Shown: piece by piece, positions 17,401 through 29,400 of the stretch | How positions within the stretch are numbered: position 1 is the first letter of the stretch | How the letters are laid out: every line of letters starts with the position of its first letter | Assembly: GCA_001770815.1 (NCBI GenBank) | Contig: MESD01000176.1 | Location: 1-33,196 of the forward strand | Source of the DNA: Burkholderiales bacterium RIFCSPHIGHO2_12_FULL_69_20 | GTDB lineage: Bacteria; Pseudomonadota; Gammaproteobacteria; Burkholderiales; Burkholderiaceae_C | Reading direction: 5' to 3' | DNA: 33,196 nucleotides | Notes under the pieces: model-generated | What the model was told of the DNA's origin: nothing | What the model saw: only the letters and a program-made list of their open reading frames with translations | The model's database searches: none | Made by a program: the position numbers and the translations under genes

Positions 17401-20400
17401 CAGGCTGCTCGACCTGGGCACGGCCACCGCCATCACGCCCGATGCCACCGTCAGCGGCACGCTCAGCCCGGCCAACGGCACCGATGCCTACCGCTTCACC
17501 ACCAGTGCCGCGAATGAGCGCTGGTACTTCGACCTCACCGCACGCAGCGGTGGCGACATCTACTGGCGGCTGGTCGACCCCTACGGCGCCACGGTGTTCG
17601 GGCCGTCGTATGCCAACGGCACCAACTACGACGTGGGCGCCATCACGCTGGCCAAGGCCGGCACCTACACGCTGCTGATGGAGGGGCGCTACAACCAGAC
17701 CGCTGCCACCACCTACAGCGTCGTCGCCCGCCCGGTCAACGACACCAGCACCGCGCTGGCCCTCGATGCCACCGCCAGCGCCACCATCACCAAGGGTCAG
17801 ACCCACGCCTACACCTTCAGCCTGGCCAGCGACACGCGGGCCTACTTCGACACGCTGACCACGCAGTACCTGACGACCGTTCCCGCCAACACCAGCGACA
17901 GTTACTACCTGCGCTGGAGCCTGACCGGCCCGCGTGGCACCGTGGTGTCCGACCGGCCGTTCCGGCAAAGTGATTCCTTCGAAGGCTTGTCTGCGCTCGA
18001 TCTGGTCGCGGGCGACTACACGCTCAACGTGCTCAGCACCACCGAGGTGGAGGGCGACTACAGCTTCCAGCTCAAGAACCTGGGCAACGCAACCGCCATC
18101 AACGACGGCGACACGGTGACCGGCACGCTCAGCCCGGCCAACGCCACCCAGGCCTACCGGTTTGCCGGCACGGCTGGCGAGCACTGGTTCTTCGACATCA
18201 CCGCCCGCAGCGGCGGCGATGTGGCCTGGCGCCTGCTCGACCCGAATGGCGTGCTGGTGTTCGGCCCCAGCAACATGAACAGCACCGGCAACGACCTCGG
18301 GGCGTATGTGCTGGCCAAGACCGGCAGCTACACCCTGTTGATCGAGGGCCGTTACAACCGCAGCGACGCCACCAGCTTCAGCTTCGTGGCGCGCACGGTG
18401 CAGGACAGCAGCACCGCGATCACGCTGAACGCGCGCATCGACGCCACCCTGGTGCAGGGCCAGCGGCACCACTACACCTTCACGTTGACCGAGACCAAGC
18501 GGGTCTACCTCGACAACCTGTCGGCCACGGTGGGCGGCAGTGATCCGTACTACCTGAACTGGTCGCTGAGCGGCCCGCGCGGCCAGCTCTCGGCCAACGG
18601 CCAGAACCTGCGCGACAGCGACGGCGTCAACGGCCTGAGCCTGTTCGAGCTGGTGCCCGGCGACTACACGCTGAGCTTCTTGCCGACCAGTGGTGTCAGC
18701 GGCGCCTACAGCTTCCGGCTGCTCGACCTGGCCACCGCCACGCAGATCGACACCGGCGTGCCGGTCAACAGCGTGCTCAACCCGGCCAACGAGACCGACG
18801 CCTGGCGCTTCGACGCGGTGGCCGGCGACCGCTTCTTCTTCGACCGCACGGCCCATGGCAGCGGCAACACCTACTGGCGTTTGCTCGACCCGTGGGGCCG
18901 CACGGTCTGGGGCCCGACACGGCAGTCCAGCGACGTCGACGTCACCACGCTGGCCTTCACCGGCAGCTACACGCTGCTGATCGAGGGCCATTACGGCGAC
19001 ACGCAGTCGTCGATCAACTACGGCTTCAACGTCTCGCCGTCGCCGCTGCAGGCGCCGGTGGTCATCTCGGGCCTGGGCACCATCGCCGGTCCCGACCTGC
19101 TGGTGCAGGACCTGGCCATCACGCCGGTGGGCGGCACGCTGCAGGCCGGTGGTCAGGTGCTGGTCAGCTGGCAGGTCACCAACAACGGCAGCGAGCCGGC
19201 CGCCGGGCCCTGGCAAGACCGGCTGCTGGTGCGCAACATGGACCGCAGCGGTGAGCTGATCACCAACCTGCTGGTCGACTACACCGATCTGGGCAGCGCC
19301 GCGGGCAACCCGCTGGCCCCGGGTGACAGCATCACCCGGCAGGCGCTGATCACCCTGGTGCGCGGTGCGCGCGGTGTGGGCAACCTGCGCTTCGAGGTGG
19401 CCTCCGACGTCACCAACGTGGTGGCCGAACCGGGCGTGTCCGAGCTGAACAACAGCAGCGCGGTCAATGCCGTCTCGGCCGCCTCGCCTTATCCCGATCT
19501 GCAGGTCGACAACCTGGCGGTGGCCCCCGGCAGCGGCTGGGCCGCCGGCAGCAGCGTGGTCGTCAACTGGCGCGTGCGCAACGCCGGCGACGCGGCCACC
19601 GCCACGGGCTGGAGCGACACGCTGATCGTGCGCAACCTCGACACCGGCGTGGTGGTGCTGAGTACCACGCTGCCCTACGACCCGGCCGCCGAGGGTGCGC
19701 TGGATGCGGCCGCCACGCGCGACCGCAGCACCACCGTCACCTGGCCGCCCGGCGCGGTGGGCACCGGCCGTTTCGATTTCAGCCTGACGACCGATGTCGA
19801 CGGCGCGGTCTTCGAAAGCAATGCCAACGACACCGCCGAGAGCAACAACAGCACCAGCCTGACGCTGGTATCGGCGCCCGACCTGCTGGTGCAGAACCTG
19901 CGCATCGAGCAGGCCACGATCCGCGCCGGCGGTGCGGTCACCGTGGCCTGGGACGATGCCAACCAGGGCCGCGCTGCCACGGCGGCCGGCTGGACCGACC
20001 GCGTGCTGGTGCGCAACCTCGACACCAGCGAGACCCTGCTCAACATCGCCGTGCCCTACAACCCGGCGCTGCCGGGCAACGCGCCGCTGGCCGCAGCCGG
20101 CACGCTGTCGCGCAGCACCACCTTCACGCTGCCTGAGGGGCAACGTGGCACCGGCCGCATCCAGGTGCAGGTGCTGGCCGACCAGAACACCTCGGGGCAA
20201 GGTGCCTTCCACGAGTACGACAGCGCCGGCAATGCCGCCGAAGGCAACAACAGCGCCACGCTGGAGGTCAGCGCACTGCCCAGCCCCTACGCCAACCTGG
20301 TGCTCGCCAGCTTCAGCGCGCCGCTGACCGGCCGCGGTGGCGAGACCATCAGCGTCGACTGGACGGTGCGCAACGACGGCGAGGCCAGCGCGGCCGCCGT

Positions 20401-23400
20401 CTGGACCGACCGCCTGGTGCTCAGCCGCAATGCCAGCTTCGGCGATGCCGACGACGTGGTGCTGGGCGATTTGGCACGCAACGCGGCGCTGGCCGTGGGC
20501 GGTTTGTACGCCGGCAGCCTGACGGTGACGCTGCCGCTGTTCCAGGAAGGGGGCCTGTCCCTGTTCCTCAGCGCCGACGCCACCCAGCAGGTGCTCGAGC
20601 CCGACACCCGGGCCGACAACACCAGCGCGGCCCGGGCCATCACCCTGAGCTCGCCGGCCTCCGACCTGTCGGTGGAGGTGGTCACCGCACCGGCCACCGC
20701 GCAGAGTGGCCAGCTGATCGACGTGCTGTGGCGCGTGCGCAACCAGGGCGACTACCCGGCCACCGGCAGTTGGCGCGATGCCATCTACCTGTCGACCGAC
20801 GGCACCCTCGACAGCGGCGACATCCTGCTCGGCACCGTGGTGCGCAGCACGGCGCTGGCCATCGACGAAACCTACACCGCACGCGGCCGGGTGGCGTTGC
20901 CGTTCGACCTGTCGGGCACCTACCGGGTGCTGGTGGTGGCCGATGTCGACAACGCCGTCTACGAGCATGGGGCGGCCGGCAACAACACCGGTGCGGCGAT
21001 CGCCACCACCGCGATTTCGCTGGCACCGGCGGCCGATCTCGTGGCCTCGGCCGTGACCGGCCCGGCCACCGCCCTGGCCAGCGAGCCCGTCACCGTGCAA
21101 TGGACCGTCAGCAACAACGGCGAAGCCGTGGCCAATGCACCGTGGGTCGACCGGGTCTACCTGTCGCTCGATGGCACGCTGACCGGCGCCAGCCTGCTGG
21201 GCACGCTGACCCACACCGCCTCGCTGGCGGTGGGCGAGAGCAAGACCTTCAGCCTGGCCGTCAACCTGCCCGCCGTGGCCGATGGCGACTACCGCCTGCT
21301 GGTGCTCAGCGACGCCAGCGGCCAGGTCTACGAGGCCCAGCGCGAGAGCAACAACCAGGCGGCGAGCGCCGCTGTCGTGACCACCCAGCACCGCGATCTG
21401 GTGGTCACCGCGCTGAGCGCGCCCACCACGGCCACCTCGGCCGCGGTGATCCGCGTCGACCGGCAGATCAGCAACAACGGCAGCGCCACCATCAGCGGCA
21501 ACTGGGTGGATCGTTTCTATCTGTCGAGCAATGGCAGCCTCGACGGTGCCGACCGCCTGCTGGCCGAGGTGGCGGCCGGCGGCAGCTACGCGCCCGGCGC
21601 CAGCTATGGCGGGCCGATCGACCTGACCATCCCCGTGGACGTGTCGGGCGCCTGGTTCATCCTGGCCGTCACCGACGCCGCCAACGCGGTGGCCGAGGTC
21701 CATGCCGAAGGCAACAACCTCAGCGCCGTCGCCATCGACATCGCGCTTGCGCCCTATGCCGATCTGGTGGCCTCCAACGTCTCGGCACCCACGCTGCTGA
21801 TCCAGGACCCGGCCCGCATCACCGTCGGCTGGACGGTCACCAACAGCGGCAACGGCATCGGCCAGACGCTGCAGTGGACCGACACCGTGATCGTCTCCAC
21901 CGATGCCATCGCCGGCAACGGCGACGACATCGTGCTGGGCAGCTTCGACCACAGCGGCGCGCTGGCGGTCGGCGACTCGTACAGCCGCACCGAGACGATG
22001 TTTGCCCCGGCGGCGCTGACCGGGCACTTCAACGTCTTCGTGCGCAGCGATGCCGCGAGCGTGGTGTTCGAGAACGGCAACGAGGCCAACAACGCCGCGG
22101 CCGCACCGGCGCCGCTGGACGTGATGCCCATCCCCTATGCCGACCTGGCCGTGGGCAGCGTCGACGTGCCGGCCGCCGGCCGCTCGGGCCAGCCGCTGGC
22201 CGTCAGCTGGACGGTGCGCAATGACGGCATCGGCTCGACCAACACCACCAATTGGACCGATACGCTGCAACTGGCGCGTGATGCCGCCGGCACGCAGATC
22301 ATCGCTACCGTCAGTGCCGATCACCTGGGCGTGCTGGCCGTTGGCGGCGCGTACCAGCGCAGCGCCAGCATCACCGTGCCCAACGGCTACTCGGGCCCGG
22401 TGTATGCCGTGGTGCGCACCGGCGGGCCGTTCGAGTTCGTCGGCCATGCGGCCAACAACGTGGCGGTCAGCACCGCGGTGCCGATCGCGCTGGCGCCGTC
22501 GCCCGACCTGGTGGTCAGCACCATCACCGCGCCGACAGCGGCCGATGAAGGCAGCACCATCGAAGTGACCTGGACCGTGGCCAACAACGGCGAGGCGCCA
22601 GCCGACGGCATCTGGCGCGATCAGGTCACGCTCAACCCATTCGTCGCGGGTGGCCAGGCCATCACGCTGGGCTCGTTCGAATACACCGCCGGGCTGGGTG
22701 CCGGCCTCACCTACACCCGCACCGAGCGCTTCCGCCTGCCGGCCAAGATCGAAGGCGCCTGGCGCGTCACCGTCAGCACCGACGTCGGCAATGCCGTCTA
22801 CGAGGGCAGCACCGAGACCAACAACAGCACCGGCGACGACCAGCCCATCGTGCTGTCGCTGCTGGCGCGGCCCGATCTGCAGGTGCAGTCCATCGTGGCG
22901 CCCGACCGGGTGACGGCCGGTGCCACCGCGGCGGTCAGCTTCGTCATCGCCAACCGCGGCACGGTGCCGGCCAACGGCCACTGGCGCGACAACATCTACC
23001 TGTCGCTGGACAACAAGACCGGCGCCGACGACATCCTCATCGGCTCGATCGAGAACGGCGCTGCGCTGGCGCCGGGCGAGGCCTACACCTCGATCACCAG
23101 CAGCGTGATCATCCCCGAGCGCTTCCGCGGCACCGGCTACTTCCTGGTGCTGGCCGATGCCGGCAACAACATCGACGAGTACCCGACCGCCAACGAGACC
23201 AACAACCTGATCGCGCAGGCGGTCTACGTCGAGCCGCAGCCGCTGGCCGACCTGGTGACCAGCGCCGTGGTGGCGCCCACCCAGGCCGTCTACGGCAGCG
23301 AGGTGGAGCTGCGCTACACGGTGACCAACCGCGGCTCGGACACCACCAACCGCAGCGGCTGGACCGACACGATCTGGCTCACCACCGACAAGACCCGGCC

Positions 23401-26400
23401 CAACCCGGGCGGCAACCAGGGCATCCTGCTGGGCAGCGTCACCCACAACGGCAACCTGGCCATCGGCGAGGGCTACGACCAGGTGATCAAGGTGCGCATC
23501 CCGCAGCAGATCGCCTCGGGCATCTTCTACATCACGCCCTGGACCGATGCCTACGATGCGGTGTTCGAGGACACGCTGGCGTCCAACCTCAACCCCGACG
23601 ACCCCAACGAGTTCGACAACAACAACTACAAGGCGCGGGCCATCGACATCCTCGGCACGCCGATCCCGCCGCTGCCCGACCTGCAGGTCACCAGCATCAG
23701 CACCAACGCCACGCTGGCCGCGCCGGGGTCGGTGGACGCGCCGTTCAGCGTCACCTGGACGGTGCGCAACCTGGGCGAGGGCGCGGCCAACGGGTCGTGG
23801 TTCGACCGGGTGCTGGTCTCCGACATGGCCGACTACCGCGCACCGGGTGCCCGTGTCTGGGACCTGGGCACCTTCGAGCGCGGGTCCGAACTCGAATCGC
23901 TGGGCCTGTACACGCTGACGCAAAACTTCGACCTGTCTCCGGCGGTCAATGGCCACTACGTGACCGTGCTCACCGACGCGGTTCACCCGCCGTCGCTGCG
24001 TGAATCGAAGGAGGACAACAACACCCGCGTCGTGGCCACCGAGGTGGTGGCCCGTCCGGCCGACCTGAAGGTGACCGAGGTCAGCGCGCCGGCGCAGAAC
24101 TTCTCCGGCGAAAAGACCACGATCACCTGGACCGTGCGCAACGATGGCGCCGCGGTCTGGAGCGGCACGCGGATGTGGCTGGACAAGATCTACTTCTCGC
24201 CCGATCCGATCTTCATCGCCAGCCGCGCCACGCTGATCGGCAGCAAGGCACACGCCAACACCGGCGGCCTGGCCAGCGGCGCCAGCTACACCGAGACGGC
24301 CGAGGTCAAGCTGCCGGCCGGCATCGGCGGCGACTACTTCATCTACGTGGTGGGCGACGACACGCCGTACTACGGCCCCGACCTGAACCCCGAGGCGCGC
24401 AGCAACAGCAACGCCTGGTCCTACGCCGACTACGGCGTGCGGGTCTATGAAGACGCGGCGCAGGCCAACAACATGACCCGCGGCGACATCGCCGTCACCT
24501 ACCGCGAGCCTGACCTGAACATCTCGCAGCTGGTGATCCCGCCAGGCGAGTTGCGCTCGGGGCAGACCATCAGCGTCACCTTCACCGTGGCCAACCAGGG
24601 CAGCCGCGACACGCGTGAGGCGTTCTGGTACGACCGCCTCTACCTCTCGCGTGATCCGTCGCTGGATTCGCGCGATCTGCAGGTCGCTGAATTTTCGCGT
24701 TATGGCGAGCTGGCCGCCGGCGCCAGCTACGACCGCACCGCCACCTTCACGCTGCCAGGTGATGCCGACGGGCCGTTCTACCTGATCGCCTTCACCGACG
24801 CCGACATCGTCGGCATCACCAGCCTGGGTGTGGCCTCGCCGGTGCAGATCGGCGAGGTGCGGCTCAGCAACGACCGCGTGCCCGAGTTCCTGGACGAGGG
24901 CAACAACAGCACCGCCGCGCCCATCAACATCACGCTCAGCCCGGCGGCCGACCTGCGCGTCACCACCGTGGTGGCGCCCGAGCGCATCGAAGCCGGCCAG
25001 GTCCTGCACCTCAACTACACGGTGGGCAACCTGGGCGGCGCGGCCACCAATGCGGCGCTGTGGTACGACAACATCTACCTGTCGGCCGATGCCTTCCTCG
25101 ACCCGACCGCTGATCGGTACCTCGGCCAGATCGAGCACAAGGGCGCGCTGGCCGTGGGCGGCAGCTACAGCGTGGCGACCGACCTGCGCCTGCCGCGCGA
25201 TCTGATCGGGCCGTACTACGTCTTCGTGCGCACCGACGTGCCCGGCGGCGGCTACGAGCCGCGTGGCAAGGTGTTCGAGTCGACCGCCGAGGGCAACAAC
25301 GTCACCGCGTCGGCCAACCCGGTGCTGATCGAGCTGCCGCCGCCGTCCGACCTGGTGGTCGGCAGCATCGACCTGCCCGCGTTGGCGGCCAGCGGCGCAC
25401 CGGTTCAGGTGGGCTTCACCGTCACCAACAACGCGGCCATCGCCGCGGTGGGTTCGTGGACCGATTCGCTGTACCTGTCGACCGATGCCAGCTGGGACCT
25501 GGGCGACGTGCTGCTCGGCAAGGTGGCACATGCCGGCGGCCTGGCGCCTGGCGCCAGCTACACCGCGCAACTGCTGGCCACGCTGCCGCCGGCCAAGGCC
25601 GGTCAGTACCGCATCATCGCCCGCGCCGACATCTTCAACGAGGTCTACGAAGGGGTCGACGAGCGCAACAACAGGACCGCCTCGCCCGACGTGGTCACCG
25701 TCACCGTGCCCGAGCTGCACCTGGGCGTGCCGCAGGCGCTGATGCTGTCGCCGGGCGAGCAGAAGCTGTTCCGCATCAGCGTGGCCAGCAACGAGACGCT
25801 GCGCTTCGAGCTGAACTCGTCCGATCCGGCGATGGCCAACGAGATCTACGTGCGTTACGGCGACGTGGCCTCGGGCTTTGCCTTCGACGCGGGCGCCATC
25901 GATCCGCTGTCGCCCAGCCCGGCCGCGCTGATTCCGTCGACGCTGGCCGGCGACTACTACGTGCTGGTGCAGGGCCGCTCGGGCACGCGCACCGACGTGC
26001 CGATGACGCTGACCGTCAAGGCGCTGCCGTTCTCGATCACCGACATCAGCCAGGACCAGGGCGGCGACAGCCGCTGGGTGACCACCACCATCACCGGCGC
26101 GCGCTTCCAGCCGGGGGCATTGGTCAAGTTGGTGCGCCCGGGCATCGCCGAGATCGAGCCCACCCGCTACCAGGTGATCGACGCGACCACCATCATCGCG
26201 ATCTGGGACTTGAGCAACCAGCCGCACGGCCTGTACGACCTGACGGTGATCAACCCCGACGGCGAGGTGGCGGTGCTGCCCTACCGCTACCTGGTCGAGA
26301 GCGCGCTGCCGATCGACGTCACCATCGGCCTGGGCGGCCCGCGGGTGCTGCCGGCCGGCCAGACCGGGCTGTACGGCATCTCGCTGCAGAGCCTGACCAA

Positions 26401-29400
26401 CGTCGACACGCCCTACGTCAAGTTCAGCTTCGGGGCGCCCGAGATCGGCGACAACGCCAAGGTCTACGGCCTGCCGTTCCTGACCTTCAACTCCAACGTG
26501 CGTGGCACGCCCGACGGCGAGCGCAGCGACGTGGCCTGGGCCAGCCTCGACTCCGAAGTCAATGACAACGGCTGGATGCTGGCCTCGGGTTATGCGCTGG
26601 ATGTCAGCGCTGGCGGTTATGTCGGCATGAGCTTCAGCGTGGCCACCTATCCCGGCATGAAGGCGCTGGCCGACCGCGATTTTGAGGCCTTCAAGCGCGC
26701 GCTCTACGACGCCCGGCCCGACCTGGCCGAAGCCGATGCGCTGGGCGGTGGCCTGTCGTCGCTGGATCCGAACGGTGCCTTCGGCGAGGTGGTCGAGCTG
26801 TTCAACGATCCGAAGAAGGAGGTGCCCGACAAGTGCGCCATCCTGTTCATCCCGTTCCGCTTCAATGTGATGGCCGCGGCCACGCCGATGACCCGTGCCG
26901 AGTTCGTGGCGGCGCAGACGGCCGAGGCCAACCGGCTGCGCACATCCATCCTCGACGACGACAGCGCCAACCCTGCGCTGGTGAACCTGGCGGCCGATGC
27001 CGACACCTGGGTGGCCGCCTACCTGGCCGCGCTGGAAGACGGCGGCCTGCTGAGGCCCGAGGACCAGGCCGCACCGATCCGGCAAGACCCGAAGGTGATC
27101 TCGGTGCTGGGCATCCTGTCGTCGGGCGTGCTGATCGGCCCGGCAGGCAAGACCATCGAAAGCCCGTCCAGCCTGGCCCTGTTCTTTGCCAAGGTGCATG
27201 AGTGGTACGGCGACACCCCAGGCCAGATGGCCGAGCTGTCGGGCTACGACCACCGTGAATCCGACGAGTGCGGCGAGTACGACATCCCGATCCCGGCGCT
27301 GGCGCAGTTCGAGGATTTCGACCTCGGCCTGTCGCACGAAACCTACTTCCAGAGCTTCAACGTCTACTCGCCCTGGCTGGGCTTCGACACCAACGTGGCG
27401 CTGCCCGATTTCGCCTCGGTGGCGGCCGACAGCGACATCACGCCGCTGGCGCTGCAAACCCTGCTGCAGCAGGCGGTGCAGGCGCAGGGCGCCGCGTCGA
27501 TCAGCGGCCCGCAGGGCTTCGGCAGCGAGCAGTACGTGCCCGCGGGCACGCAGCTGCCGTACACCGTGCGCTTCAAGAACCCGGCCGAGGCCGCCACCAC
27601 GGCCAACGAGGTGCGCATCGTGGCGCAGCTCGACGCGGGCTTGAGCGCACGCAGCTTCCGCCTGGGTGATCTGAAGATCGGCGGCATCAGCATCACCATG
27701 CCCAGCGACCGGGCCAACTACCAGGGCGACTTCGATTTCACGCAGTCGCTGGGCTTCATCGTGCGCGTGTCGGCCGGCATCGACGCCACCACCGGCATCG
27801 CCAGCTGGGTGCTGCAGGCCATCGACCCCGAAACCGGCGAAGTGCTGCAAGACGCCACGCGCGGCCTGCTGCCGCCCGACAACGCGCAAGGGCAGGGCAG
27901 CGGCTTCGTCAGCTACACGGTGGCCAGCGCCTTCGACGTGCCCAGTGGCACGCAGATCCACGCCTCGGCACGCGTGCTGATGAACAACCAGGCGCCGATC
28001 GAGACCAACACCATCACCAGCCGGCTCGACGCCACGCCACCGGTGACCACGGTCACCGCGTTGCAGGTGGTGGCCGGTGGCGGCGACTACCAGGTCAGCT
28101 GGCAGGCCGCCGAAGAGAGCGGCGGTTCGGGCGTGCGCCACACCACCGTCTATGTGCGCGTGGACGGCGGCGACTGGACGATCTGGCAGCGCCAGACCAC
28201 CGACACCTCCGGCCTCTACGTCGGCGCCGCCGGGCAGCGGGTCGAGTTCATGGCGCTGTCCACCGACAACGCCGGCAACCGCGAGCGCCCGCCCGAGGTG
28301 GCCGTGCCCGACGACGGCTCCAGCATCAACCTGGGCGGCACGCCCAGCGTGGGCAGCACGACGGTGGACATCGGCACGCCGCCCACGCCCAGCGTGGCGC
28401 CGTCGACCAACCCGCTGTTCGGCCAGGCCGAGCAGGGCGTGCCCTCGCTGCAGCCCAGCACGCCGTCGCAGTTCACGACGGTGCTGGCACCGTTCGTCGG
28501 CGCAGCCTTCGGCACCGGCATCACGCAAAGCTTTGCCGGCATCGGCCCGCTGGCGCTGCTGGAGCGCCCTGACGGCAGCTTTATCGTCTCGGGTGGCGGC
28601 AACCGCGGCGCGCTGTACCTGTTCGACCAGGACGGCGGCCGGGCCCTGGCGCCCGAAGTGCAACTCGATTCACCGATCTACGACCTGGCCTACGACGCCA
28701 GCGGCGGCCTGTGGGCCACCTCGGGTGGCGGCGCCTTGCTCGAACTCGACGCCGGCACGCTGCAGATCCTCAACCGCTACGGCGACGGCCTGACCCAATC
28801 ACTGGCCTTCGATGCGGCGAGAGGTCAGTTCTATGTCTCGTCGGCCGGCGGCATTGAGCGCTTCGATCCGAACAAGCGCACGTTCACCCACTTCAGCGAC
28901 GTGCGGGTCGACGACCTGGCGGTGGCGCCCGATGGCACGCTGTGGGGCAGCACCTGGCCGGATCGCGGCGACCTGGTCAGCTTCAACAGCAAGGGCCGGG
29001 CGCAGGTGCAGGTGCACTTCGAGGCCGGGCTGGATTCGATCACCTTCGGCCAGGCCGGCACTTCCTTCGAGAACCTGCTGTTTGCCAGCAGCCGGCGCCG
29101 CACCGGCGACGCCACCGCCAGCCTGTACCTGGTCGACCTGGTGACGCTGCGCAAGGTCGAACTGGCGCGCGGCGGTCCGGGCGCCGAGCAATTGATCGCC
29201 ACCACCGACGGCCGCCTGCTGGTGGCCAACGGCCAGCAGGTCGACGTGGTGGCGCCCTTGGTGGCGCCCCAGGTCGTGCGCGTGACGCCGGCCGATGGCG
29301 CGCTGGTGCCGTTGCCGATGGGCGAGATCAGCGTGGTGTTCGACCACGACATGCTGGCCGCCAGCGCCGATGCGGCCGATTCGGTGACCAACGTCGCCAA

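Larger units (their letters stand above)
8633..19090 (+). repeat. Twelve two-part beta-sandwich modules (PPC-like)
   Basis: Modules of about 200-220 residues each combine half A and half B. Half A reads roughly G..Y.F.L....V.FDSLT...W.L.GP.G.VVS.R.F..SDS, then AGDYTLTVDG, then TG.Y.FRLLDL. Half B reads ITPGT.V.GTLSPANETD.Y.F.A.AG.R.YFD, YWRLLDP.GR.V.GP, then GSYTLLIEGR and A.YSF. A halves begin near 8633, 9248, 10535, 11164, 11832, 12471, 13847, 15151, 15769, 17090, 17753 and 18416. Each half resembles bacterial pre-peptidase C-terminal (PPC) domains. Copies are diverged in protein but keep identical short DNA stretches, pointing to old internal duplication with ongoing selection. Confidence 0.82.

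Noticed and set aside
8633-19090. Possible CRISPR or other DNA-level tandem array
   Set aside because: The periodicity is about 300-650 bases, the copies diverge and they code in frame. There are no short identical direct repeats with unique spacers.
11150-28663. 5,837-codon leftward open frame
   Set aside because: It is in register with and opposite to the giant rightward gene, which has clear repeated protein domains. The leftward translation is a low-complexity string rich in Ala, Gly, Arg, His, Val and Gln without recognisable domains.
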